This document shows positions 1 to 6,193 of a stretch of DNA of 6,193 bases, piece by piece. A program made the position numbers and the translations under genes. Source of the DNA: an uncultured Pirellula sp. (GTDB lineage: Bacteria; Planctomycetota; Planctomycetia; Pirellulales; Pirellulaceae); contig CAILTZ010000860.1 in the NCBI GenBank assembly GCA_903837255.1, positions 1 through 6,193 of the forward strand. Direction: 5' to 3'. Under the pieces are notes generated by a model. That model had not been told where the DNA came from. It saw nothing but the letters and a program-made list of their open reading frames with translations, and did not search any database. Position 1 is the first letter of the stretch; each line of letters starts with the position of its first letter.

Positions 1-557
1 AGATACCAGCGTTTTATGGCCACTGGAACGACAGCGATAGGACGCTCGGATTTTCGGGCGGCCATCAGAGCGATGGCCGCCGCACCTTCGCGGAGGGTTG
101 TGAGCCGATCGTTGGTGTGGTAGATGTCTCCTTCGGGAAAGACCACCAAAGGCTCTTTTCGTCGCTGGAGGATATCCATGGCTGTCTTCATCGATTGGAT
201 GTCGGTATTTTCGCGATCCACACTAAAGCAGCCGCAGCGCTGCATCGATTCGCGTTCAAACCACTTGCTCTGGGAGAAGACCTGCCAGGCGGTCATCACA
301 TAGAAAGGCGTTTTGAGTTGGTCTGCTGCTTGGAACAAGCAGTAGGAGTCCCAATGGAACGAATGGTTTGGGGTGAGCATCACCCCGAGCTGTGCATTCA
401 AGGCTCCTTGGAGATTTTCGATCTGTTCGATTTGAACGCTGGTGATCTGCTGTTGCGCCAAGGCTTTGTGACGCAAGGAGCGAGCAGCGCGGTACCACCA
501 ATAGGTGAGTTTCGCAGGCCAATGCTTGTCCGGGATACCGTAAGGTTGATCGTTCAT
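1..557 (-). CDS. PlsC-type lysophospholipid acyltransferase family protein, 3' end outside window
   Basis: This reading frame is open to the left edge and shows 185 residues. It carries the blocks of the glycerophospholipid acyltransferase (PlsC/LPLAT) family in the right order: the catalytic H-x4-D motif as NHSFHWD (residues 64-70, His65 and Asp70), a motif II-like GCFSVDR (109-115), the substrate-binding FPEGD (140-144), and a VPVAIK stretch (178-183) resembling motif IV. Family members transfer an acyl chain to a lysophospholipid or related acceptor at the cytoplasmic membrane face. The exact acceptor cannot be read from sequence. No clear N-terminal membrane helix is visible; the first 60 residues are polar with a WWYR patch. 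The ATG at 557 lies 11 nt after the stop of the lipoprotein gene and is the first good start. An ATG 6 nt upstream is in another frame and stops at once. No strong ribosome binding site is seen. The family call is firm; the substrate is unknown. Confidence 0.88.
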   Translation of the reverse strand, partial: MNDQPYGIPDKHWPAKLTYWWYRAARSLRHKALAQQQITSVQIEQIENLQGALNAQLGVMLTPNHSFHWDSYCLFQAADQLKTPFYVMTAWQVFSQSKWFERESMQRCGCFSVDRENTDIQSMKTAMDILQRRKEPLVVFPEGDIYHTNDRLTTLREGAAAIALMAARKSERPIAVVPVAIKRWY

Positions 558-568
558 CGCATCAGAAC

Positions 569-2899
569 TCAGTCCACTAGTACGCCCTGGCCCTCTTGGA
601 TTCGCAACGTCTTGCCCAACTCGAGCGGTCCATCGATTCGCTCAAGACGATTATTGTTGTTTTGCGATTCAGGAGCTGGCCACTGGATTTCGAGCGAAAG
701 GACCTTGGTCGCTCTCCCTAAACCGATTGTCTGCTCCAAAGGATTCGCGCCAAAACTGCTGCCCGAGGTGACGTGTCGATAAACAACCGGCAGGTCTGGA
801 TCATCGGTCTGGATCTTGATTTTAGCACCGATCGCTGCGCGATTTGAAAATTGGCCGATCAATTTTAGTGAAATCCAACTGGCTGAGTTTCCTGGGTTTT
901 GGAAAAGGATGTTGTGGTACTTGTCCCCGTTGACGGCTCCTCCCATCTCGATAAACAGATCGATCGTGCCATTGCGATCCCAATCCCCACAAGCCACCCC
1001 GTGGCCTTTTTGAAGGTTGCCAGTTCCAGAGGAGGCGGTGATATCGACGAACCGTTTGCCCGCGAGGTTTCTGAACATGCGATTCGGGACCAATGTGCCA
1101 AGGTTAGGGTCTCCTGTCCCAAGATAAAAATCGAGCCAGCCGTCGTTGTCAAAGTCGGCAAAGTTCGAGCCCATGGTGATGAAGACCCCTTCGAGTCCGG
1201 CTTCTTTGGTGACGTTGACAAATCGCTGGCCGCCCTGGTTCAGATACAGGCAACTCTTGGCTTCGGTACTCTCTTGGCCGATCATCCCTTGGACGCATGC
1301 CCCCACCGATCGCGAGTAGTTTGTTGCGAAGATATCTTGCCATCCGTCGTTGTTAAAGTCCCATGCCCAGCAGGAAAAGCCCATTTGGGGACCGTCGATC
1401 CCCAAGGCGCGCGTGACGTTCTCGAAAGTTCCGTCCCGACGGTTGCGCCACAGTTGGGCTCCAACTCTCGACAGGTGATTGATAAACAGATCGGGCCAAC
1501 CATCGTTTTCGATATCGATCCAAGCGGCTCCTTTGCAAACCATCCCCTCGCCTCCGGCCACTCCAGCTCGGGGGGCTACATCCTCGAAGGTCCCGTCTCG
1601 TTTATTGCGATACAGACGATTGGATTGCTGCTCGCTGCATACAAAGACATCCAGCCAGCCATCGCGATCGAAATCGGCCCAAGTCGCCGAGATCGAATTC
1701 AGCGGCTCTGAGAGTCCGGCTTGCTCGGTCACATCGGTGAATGTCAAGTCCCCGTTGTTTCGAAGCAGGCTCGGGCGCATCGCCAGCGATGGTGTCAACC
1801 AAGCACCTCGGACGATGAACACATCGAGCCAGCCGTCGTTGTTATAGTCGGTCTGCACGCAGTTGAGTCCACCGAGCTGATTCGAAACCCCAGCCGCTGC
1901 GGTCACATCGATGAATTTTTCAAGATTCTCATTGCGATAAACCCCCATGATCTGCGTTGGGTCGAACGAGGAGATGACAACATCGAGTTTGCCATCTGCA
2001 TCGAAATCGTCCATGATCGCTCCACCGGCTTGGTTGAAGCGATTGAGGCCAACCATTTCGCCGATATCTCGAAATCTACCGATCCCATGCTCTTGATGTG
2101 CGTAACGATCGATTGGAATCAGGTACTGCGTCGGGACTTTGTCCGGGTGCTCGTCGAGGGTCATGTAAGCCACATTCAATAGCCAGCGAACTTCGCCGTC
2201 GTCAGGAAACTTGTCCAGGTACTCCATGAAGTGCTTGATCGCAATCCGAGAGCCTTCGGGGTTCTGGTGCACTGCGCCTTTGGCGATTGGCAGAATGCAG
2301 GAGCTCTCACCACGGCAAGCGATGCAGTTTTCGTTTTCACCCCGGCGCATGGCCGTGACACCCTGGTTGTAGATGATTGTGTATAGAAAATCGCTGGCGA
2401 TCCTGGGGTTCTTCTCGACATGCTTGCGAGCTTCGCTGAGATCCTCGTAAGCCTTTAGTGGGTCGCCGTCGTAATTTAAGAATGTCGAGCGAGAGTACCG
2501 TGACGAAGCGATCTGGTCGGGGTCGAGGGCCTGGTCGCTGAGGATTTGATCGAGAGCTTGGACACTCGATCGGACTGCAATCTTGAATTGACTGCCAATC
2601 TGCTCAAGCGTCGAGCCTTTCGGCCAGGGCTTCACAGCGCTCATGACCCAACCATAACCCGAGCCGTCGAGGACTTTTCGAGGCTGATAGATGAACGCTT
2701 CCTTGGTCGCCTCAGCAGCAGTGCTCTTGGCACCCTGGGCCGGTGATGTTTTCCAGTTGCCTTCCAAGCCCGATTTCTCTCGGGACTCCTCGCAACCGGT
2801 CAGACTCCAAAGACAGACCACTGGAATCGCCCAGAGGTAAATCCAATGGCGAATCCGGCTCGACGTACATCGCAGATTTGTCCGGCAATTTCTGATCAC
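569..2899 (-). CDS. CRTAC1-family lipoprotein: VCBS/FG-GAP repeats with C-terminal ASPIC/UnbV domain
   Basis: The protein is 776 aa from GTG 2899. Residues 15-36 form a lipoprotein signal: RIRH, a hydrophobic stretch, then the lipobox LTGC with Cys36 as the likely lipidated residue, so it is probably exported and membrane-anchored. Residues about 125-265 look helical and TPR-like (for example a segment around HFMEYLDKFPDDGEVRWLLN) and include a cysteine cluster C192-x2-C-x5-C201. Seven Asp-rich calcium-loop motifs follow at about 297, 350, 408, 461, 513, 581 and 638 (such as DFDADGKLD, DYNNDGWLD, DFDRDGWLD), the pattern of a beta-propeller of VCBS/FG-GAP repeats. Residues about 690-765 (IGAKIKI ... 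TSGSSFGANPLEQTIGLG ... LEIQWP) match the ASPIC/UnbV domain. Such proteins are abundant in planctomycetes; their ligands are mostly unknown. The frame stays open upstream to 3055, but those 52 extra residues overlap the preceding gene and sit before the signal peptide, so I reject them. Confidence 0.92.
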   Translation of the reverse strand: MIRNCRTNLRCTSSRIRHWIYLWAIPVVCLWSLTGCEESREKSGLEGNWKTSPAQGAKSTAAEATKEAFIYQPRKVLDGSGYGWVMSAVKPWPKGSTLEQIGSQFKIAVRSSVQALDQILSDQALDPDQIASSRYSRSTFLNYDGDPLKAYEDLSEARKHVEKNPRIASDFLYTIIYNQGVTAMRRGENENCIACRGESSCILPIAKGAVHQNPEGSRIAIKHFMEYLDKFPDDGEVRWLLNVAYMTLDEHPDKVPTQYLIPIDRYAHQEHGIGRFRDIGEMVGLNRFNQAGGAIMDDFDADGKLDVVISSFDPTQIMGVYRNENLEKFIDVTAAAGVSNQLGGLNCVQTDYNNDGWLDVFIVRGAWLTPSLAMRPSLLRNNGDLTFTDVTEQAGLSEPLNSISATWADFDRDGWLDVFVCSEQQSNRLYRNKRDGTFEDVAPRAGVAGGEGMVCKGAAWIDIENDGWPDLFINHLSRVGAQLWRNRRDGTFENVTRALGIDGPQMGFSCWAWDFNNDGWQDIFATNYSRSVGACVQGMIGQESTEAKSCLYLNQGGQRFVNVTKEAGLEGVFITMGSNFADFDNDGWLDFYLGTGDPNLGTLVPNRMFRNLAGKRFVDITASSGTGNLQKGHGVACGDWDRNGTIDLFIEMGGAVNGDKYHNILFQNPGNSASWISLKLIGQFSNRAAIGAKIKIQTDDPDLPVVYRHVTSGSSFGANPLEQTIGLGRATKVLSLEIQWPAPESQNNNNRLERIDGPLELGKTLRIQEGQGVLVD

Positions 2900-2909
2900 G
2901 TTACTACCT
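2896..2909 (-). promoter_or_regulatory. Stop/start overlap GTGA with SD-like AGGT, sets the lipoprotein start
   Basis: On the minus strand the desulfurase stop TGA (2898-2896) overlaps the GTG start (2899-2897) of the lipoprotein gene as GTGA. An AGGT (2909-2906) lies 6 nt upstream of the GTG and could act as a short Shine-Dalgarno sequence. The GTG falls just before the lipoprotein signal peptide. The arrangement suggests translational coupling of the two genes; that is inference from the layout. Confidence 0.6.
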
Positions 2910-4095
2910 GACTCAAGAGCCGTATTCCCTCGATCGCTGCGTCCACATCCGACTCGGTCGTGGTATGCCCGAAACTCATACGCAACGCACCGTCCTTTGG
3001 ATCGGTCCCTAATTGCGCGTGGATCGCACCGGCACAGTGCAAGCCTGAACGACATTCTATCCCCAAAGCCGAGTCCAGGAGCATCGCCATCTCATGACTG
3101 CTCAGGGATCGGCTCGAAAAACTGATCACAGGAACCCTGGATGTCTGTTTGGTAGGGGCTTTTGCATCTGGGTATCCGACCAGATGCAAGTTTGTATGCC
3201 GGCCGATCTCTTCGGCGATTCTTTCGATCCAGCCCGCTGAGGCACGTTGGAAATCCGGCAAAGATTGGGAGTTTAGGAAGTGCAATCCAGCTCCCAACGA
3301 GGCGATCGATGGACCATTGAGGTTGCCCGACTCGACCGACTCACGCCAGCCGAACGGACCGGTCCAGTCGATACTGCTGCGCCCAGTCCCACCGACCCAA
3401 GGTGATTGCAAATGGGGAATGATCCGCTGGCTAGCGGCCACAAAGGCCGTCCCGAGCATCCCGCATAGACCCTTGTGTGTCGGAGCTACCAGCAGGTCGA
3501 TCCCTAGCGATTGCGCGTCGAGTTCGACATAACCGAGGCTCTGGGCCGCATCGACCATCCACCAAGCATTCGAGCCGGCAAGGATGGAACTCAGAGAATT
3601 TAGATCCTGTACGATCCCAGTGACGTTCGATGCATGATTGACGATGACCAAACGTGTTTCATCGCACAGGGCCGCTCGAAGCGATTCCGGATCCACCCAG
3701 CCACGCTCATCGCAAGGGACCATGGTCCAGCGCAAGCCCCTTCGCTTCTGAAGGTCCGCAAGTGTTCGCAAGACGCTGTTGTGCTCGGTCGCAGTCGTTA
3801 CGACGTGCTGGCCTCGAAGATCCGATTCCCAAAGCGCACTGTGGATGGCCGCATGGATTGCCATCGTGCCGTTGCTCGTCCAGGCGATGCGCTGCGGGTC
3901 GGTGATCCCGAGGAACCGCCCAAGCCTCGTGCGTACATCGTCGATCATTCGGTCGGTTCGCTCCGCACGACGGTACGCTCCACGCGAAGCGGCTACGCCC
4001 AGCTGTTGCTGAAAATCGATGCAGGTCTCTAGCACTCCGGACGGTTTGGGCCAACTCGTCGCAGCATGATCCAGATAGATACGACGCTCGGTCAC
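2896..4095 (-). CDS. Cysteine desulfurase family protein (class V aminotransferase fold, NifS/SufS-like)
   Basis: This is a 399-aa PLP enzyme. It opens with YLDHAATSWPKPSG, the typical start of NifS/SufS-like enzymes and especially of the TIGR01977-type cysteine desulfurase family. Visible active-site elements are TEHNS (His105, ring stacking on PLP), MVDAAQS (Asp182 and Gln185, cofactor contacts), THKG (Lys208, Schiff-base lysine, codon at 3472-3474), CRSGLHC (Cys354, the persulfide cysteine, codon at 3034-3036), and LRMSFGHTTTESDV near the C terminus with the likely carboxylate-binding Arg372. These predict L-cysteine desulfuration to alanine plus enzyme-bound sulfur; selenocysteine lyase activity is a possible alternative. 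It should be cytosolic. The start is the GTG at 4095, 14 nt after the upstream stop and directly before the homologous region. The frame is open to 4473, but that 126-residue extension is Cys/Arg-rich, unlike the family, and lies inside the neighbouring gene. No SufE, SufU or IscU partner is present in the window. Confidence 0.9.
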   Translation of the reverse strand: MTERRIYLDHAATSWPKPSGVLETCIDFQQQLGVAASRGAYRRAERTDRMIDDVRTRLGRFLGITDPQRIAWTSNGTMAIHAAIHSALWESDLRGQHVVTTATEHNSVLRTLADLQKRRGLRWTMVPCDERGWVDPESLRAALCDETRLVIVNHASNVTGIVQDLNSLSSILAGSNAWWMVDAAQSLGYVELDAQSLGIDLLVAPTHKGLCGMLGTAFVAASQRIIPHLQSPWVGGTGRSSIDWTGPFGWRESVESGNLNGPSIASLGAGLHFLNSQSLPDFQRASAGWIERIAEEIGRHTNLHLVGYPDAKAPTKQTSRVPVISFSSRSLSSHEMAMLLDSALGIECRSGLHCAGAIHAQLGTDPKDGALRMSFGHTTTESDVDAAIEGIRLLSQVVT

Positions 4096-4109
4096 GTGTT
4101 TATGAGTGG

Positions 4110-5591
4110 TTACGGGAAGATATAGCGAAAAAAGTTGCGAACAGGCTGGCCGTCGACATAAGCGGTCGGTTGGCCGTAAAGCCCCCGACCGAGCTGTGCA
4201 TTGGTGCCTTGTCCGAAGCCAACCAGCGGTACATAACCGCCATTGCCCGGTGCATAGACCGTGCCGGGTGGGATCGCTGCCGGAGGCGCATAAGCAAAAG
4301 GCGAGGCACCTGCCGGTGGGACCAGCCCTGTCGTCGGTGCTACACCATTGATCCCCGAGGGAACCATTCCGGGGACTGTTCCGGGAGCAACGGGGCTTGC
4401 AGGCATCGATGGGGCGGTGCTTGCAAGGCTCGGGTTGCAGGATGGAGCCGCAGCATTCGAGGCTTGTTGCCAAACGGCGGGTGAAACCATCCAGCGAGCA
4501 TCAACGGCCGCCGGGGGGGCCGAAACAAAAGGTGCGGAATTGACAAACGTAGCTGGGCGGTTGTAACTGGGCATCGGGGAGCCCGCATAGGGAACCCCCG
4601 ATTGTGCGAACGTTCCAGGGGCGACGCTTTGAGGGGCCGCCGGCGCAGGAACGTAGTAGGTAGGTGGTGCCGGCATGACCGTCATTGGCACCGCTGTGCT
4701 TGGCATTGTCGGTGGAGGAACCGCGCTTTGAGGATAGCTCGGCACGAAGGCCGGTCCGGCCGATGGAACTCCAAAGGGTCCTGATGCCGGCGGAAGCGAC
4801 CCGGGCGGAAGTGACGCGGGTGGAAGTGACGCGGGGGGAAGTTGCGGAGCGCTTTGGGGTACCAGTGGGATCGAGCCCGGCAGCGTACCGCCACCAGGCA
4901 GCGTACCACCGCTGATCACTGGAGGAGTGTTGAGCGTTGGAGGGATATTGGCGATCGGATCGTCTTGGTAGAAATTCGCCACTCTCACGGTGCTATCGAA
5001 GGCAGTGCTATCGAAGGCAGTGCTACCGAAGGCAGTGCTACCGAAGGCAGTGCTACCGAACGCGGTCGAGCTGATGGAACCCGAGGAGATGGAACCCGAG
5101 GAGATTGTGGGGCGGAAACCGTCGTCATTGTTTTGAATCGCTGCTCCAGGTCCACGGATCGTCGGTGGTGCTAGCAGTGCGATCACTCCCAGGGCGCTCG
5201 ACGGAACGGTCAGGCCTGAGGCTCCGAGCCGCTTGGCCGAGTCCTTATCCAACGTGGGGGCTTGGGATGCATCCGGATCTTGTGCAACAGGAAGCCTCGC
5301 GCTGGGTTTGTGCGAGGTATCGCTCGAGGCTTTCGTCGGACGCTTGCCATAGTCGCTCAGCGGATTGATCGGACCTTGGGAATCGACCAGGTACCGCAAC
5401 TGCTCTCGGAGAGCTTGTGCATCGCTTGCGGCATTCGCGTCGGATCTTATGCGAAATCGCGGTGGCTCAACCGCCAAGCGATCTTGGGCAGATGCTAGAG
5501 TTGAGCAAAACAAAGTCCAACCCACAGCCAGTACCTTGACCAACATGCGAGCGGTTTGATCGACTTTCAGGCCGGTGGACAAGGGTGCCAT
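4110..5591 (-). CDS. Secreted Pro/Ser/Ala-rich low-complexity protein with pentapeptide repeats
   Basis: The protein is 493 aa and matches no enzyme family I recognise. A Sec signal peptide is visible (VKVLAVGWTLFCSTLASA, likely cut after ASA at residue 35, before Gln36). It lacks a lipobox, so release to the periplasm or outside is expected. Residues 36-125 are more ordered and charged (REQLRYLVDSQGPINPLSDYGKRP). Residues 160-200 are Ser/Thr/Gly repeats (SSGSI twice, then STAFG/D five times). Residues 220-450 are Pro/Ala/Ser/Val-rich and probably disordered, with LPPAS-type repeats at 251-270. The last about 25 residues (GRGLYGQP..YVDGQPVRNFFRYIFP) look structured and aromatic, unlike the rest. 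The start at ATG 5591 is 7 nt after the LRR gene stop; ATG 5546 (residue 16) is a plausible alternative giving a shorter signal peptide. Neither has a good ribosome binding site. The composition recalls planctomycete cell-surface or envelope proteins, but the role is unknown. Antisense and out-of-frame open frames here reflect GC-rich repeats. Confidence 0.82.
   Translation of the reverse strand: MAPLSTGLKVDQTARMLVKVLAVGWTLFCSTLASAQDRLAVEPPRFRIRSDANAASDAQALREQLRYLVDSQGPINPLSDYGKRPTKASSDTSHKPSARLPVAQDPDASQAPTLDKDSAKRLGASGLTVPSSALGVIALLAPPTIRGPGAAIQNNDDGFRPTISSGSISSGSISSTAFGSTAFGSTAFGSTAFDSTAFDSTVRVANFYQDDPIANIPPTLNTPPVISGGTLPGGGTLPGSIPLVPQSAPQLPPASLPPASLPPGSLPPASGPFGVPSAGPAFVPSYPQSAVPPPTMPSTAVPMTVMPAPPTYYVPAPAAPQSVAPGTFAQSGVPYAGSPMPSYNRPATFVNSAPFVSAPPAAVDARWMVSPAVWQQASNAAAPSCNPSLASTAPSMPASPVAPGTVPGMVPSGINGVAPTTGLVPPAGASPFAYAPPAAIPPGTVYAPGNGGYVPLVGFGQGTNAQLGRGLYGQPTAYVDGQPVRNFFRYIFP
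4789..4848 (-). repeat. 15-nt tandem repeat, four copies, encoding LPPAS-type pentapeptides
   Basis: Four 15-nt units lie head to tail at 4789-4803, 4804-4818, 4819-4833 and 4834-4848 (plus-strand consensus GGNGGAAGTGACGCG). They differ at a few positions only. On the minus strand they encode LPPAS, LPPAS, LPPGS, LPPAS within the secreted protein. The 15-nt period keeps the frame, so copy-number change would lengthen or shorten the protein without breaking it. Confidence 0.85.
4879..4914 (-). repeat. 18-nt repeat, two copies, encoding GGTLPG-type units
   Basis: Two imperfect 18-nt units begin with GGCAGCGTACC at 4879 and 4897 and encode the GGTLPG / GGTLPG segment of the secreted protein. 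It is a short duplication next to the 15-nt repeat blocks. Confidence 0.6.
4991..5065 (-). repeat. 15-nt tandem repeat, five copies, encoding STAFG/STAFD pentapeptides
   Basis: Plus-strand units TGCTAYCGAAGGCAG occur at 4991-5005, 5006-5020, 5021-5035 and 5036-5050, with a fifth diverged copy at 5051-5065. The first two are identical to each other, as are the third and fourth, which points to recent duplication. They encode FGSTA/FDSTA pentapeptides within residues 176-200 of the secreted protein. Confidence 0.9.
5073..5102 (-). repeat. 15-nt tandem repeat, two identical copies, encoding SSGSI
   Basis: GATGGAACCCGAGGA occurs twice in direct succession (5073-5087 and 5088-5102). The copies encode two SSGSI units directly N-terminal to the STAFG/D block. 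They share its 15-nt period but not its sequence. Confidence 0.85.
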
Positions 5592-5598
5592 CGCAGTG

Positions 5599-6193
5599 TC
5601 ACTTTACAGGTGGATTGACTCGAACCCCAACCGCTTTGAGCTTTTCAAACCCAGCGGCCTTGTCGGCGTTTTGGACCAAGCCTTCGTCGACATAGAGACG
5701 CAGGAACGGAGCAAAACGTCGGTTCTCTTTCGCATCGGCTTCGCAGGCCTCGATCAGAGCCGTCAGATCGACTTCAGGATTCTCCTGGAGGATAAGCAAT
5801 CGCAACTCGCGCATCGGCTTGGTAAAGTCTAGCGTTTTGACTCCGCAACCTTTGAGGTTGATCGTCTGCAGACCGCGTAGTTCCGCGATTCCATTGAGGT
5901 CTTCGACAGGGCTGAGTGCGACATCGAGGGTCCAAAGTTTTTTCAGTCCAAAGACAGGCTCCAGCTTTTTGACTTTGTTGCCAGAGGCATACAAAGATTG
6001 AAGCTTGGTCATCGCTCGAAGCGGTCCGATGTCTTCGATGGAGTTGTTGGCGATGTGCAGATACTGGATCGCTATTAAGCCGCTGATCGGTTCGAGCGAT
6101 TGGATCTTGTTCGAGGCCAAGTCGACTGACTGAAGAAGCTTCAGTTCACGGATCGGAGCCAGCTCGACGATCTCGTTCTTCTCTAGATCGAGC
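5599..6193 (-). CDS. Leucine-rich-repeat protein (SDS22/internalin-like LRRs), 5' end outside window
   Basis: The frame is open to the right edge; 197 C-terminal residues are visible and the start is missing. Six consecutive 22-residue repeats can be laid out, beginning LDLEKNEIVELAPI, VDLASNKIQSLEPI, LHIANNSIEDIGPL, LYASGNKVKKLEPV, LDVALSPVEDLNGI and INLKGCGVKTLDFT, followed by a partial seventh (LILQENPEVDL). The 22-residue period and the LxLxxNxIxxLxPL pattern are those of SDS22/internalin-type LRRs, which form a curved solenoid for protein binding. Repeats five and six lack the consensus Asn. The last about 60 residues leave the pattern and look helical (ALIEACEADAKENRRFAPF), probably a C-terminal cap. 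No catalytic domain or membrane segment is seen in the visible part. A signal peptide or extra domain could lie upstream. An in-frame TTG at 6120 is not a credible start because the repeats continue upstream of it. The stop lies 7 nt before the next gene. Confidence 0.9.
   Translation of the reverse strand, partial: LDLEKNEIVELAPIRELKLLQSVDLASNKIQSLEPISGLIAIQYLHIANNSIEDIGPLRAMTKLQSLYASGNKVKKLEPVFGLKKLWTLDVALSPVEDLNGIAELRGLQTINLKGCGVKTLDFTKPMRELRLLILQENPEVDLTALIEACEADAKENRRFAPFLRLYVDEGLVQNADKAAGFEKLKAVGVRVNPPVK

Noticed and set aside
117..782. 221-codon plus-strand open frame at the left end
   Set aside because: It runs antisense across the acyltransferase and the end of the lipoprotein gene, both supported by motifs, and has no recognisable domain.
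899..1711. 270-codon plus-strand open frame opposite the VCBS lipoprotein
   Set aside because: It is antisense to a well-supported gene with strong domain motifs. Its length follows from the repeated GC-rich Asp/Gly codons on the other strand, and it shows no family motif.
2900..3055. N-terminal extension of the lipoprotein frame upstream of GTG 2899
   Set aside because: It overlaps the coding region of the cysteine desulfurase, including its conserved C terminus, and would bury the signal peptide about 70 residues inside the protein.
4096..4473. 126-residue N-terminal extension of the desulfurase frame
   Set aside because: The sequence is Cys/Arg-rich, unlike class V aminotransferases, and lies within the 3' part of the secreted-protein gene. 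Homology begins right after GTG 4095.
4513..4519. Run of seven G as a possible phase-variation tract
   Set aside because: Seven bases is short for a phase-variable tract, the gene is GC-rich and intact, and no second allele is visible.
4789..5102. Possible CRISPR-like array
   Set aside because: The units are directly adjacent without spacers, are only 15 nt, and encode in-frame pentapeptides.
4842..5174. Plus-strand open frame with EGSA repeats
   Set aside because: It is the antisense translation of the 15-nt tandem repeats in the secreted-protein gene; the minus-strand frame has the signal peptide and full-length coding structure.

Overview
The window looks like part of a chromosome of a marine- or freshwater-type planctomycete (Pirellulaceae-like). 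This is inference from gene content, not from a marker gene. The clues are a CRTAC1-type VCBS/ASPIC-UnbV lipoprotein, a secreted Pro/Ser/Ala-rich low-complexity protein with a distinctive C-terminal end, SDS22-like leucine-rich repeats, GTG starts and very weak Shine-Dalgarno sequences. No rRNA, tRNA, CRISPR array, insertion sequence or phage gene is visible.

All five genes lie on the minus strand and fill almost the whole window. In transcription order (right to left) they are: (1) a leucine-rich-repeat protein whose start lies beyond the right edge (5599-6193); (2) a secreted low-complexity protein of 493 aa with several 15-nt tandem repeats (4110-5591); (3) a class V PLP enzyme of the cysteine desulfurase family, 399 aa from a GTG start (2896-4095); (4) a 776-aa lipoprotein with a helical N-terminal half, seven calcium-binding-type VCBS/FG-GAP motifs and an ASPIC/UnbV C-terminal domain (569-2899, GTG start); (5) a PlsC-type acyltransferase that runs off the left edge (1-557).

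The junctions are 7 nt, 14 nt, a 4-nt GTGA overlap and 11 nt, so a single polycistronic message is likely. No promoter or terminator can be placed inside the window, and no intergenic space exceeds 14 nt. The two longest open frames (to 3055 and 4473) over-extend at their N termini into the upstream gene. The real starts were reset to GTG codons next to the upstream stops, where the protein homology begins.

The gene combination does not form a pathway I recognise. Two products are predicted to be exported (2 and 4), one is a soluble sulfur-transfer-type enzyme (3), one is a membrane-associated lipid enzyme (5), and the location of the LRR protein cannot be judged because its N terminus is missing. 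The points most worth following are the repeat-rich secreted protein with its conserved-looking C-terminal end, the cysteine cluster in the lipoprotein, and whether this five-gene order is kept in related genomes.
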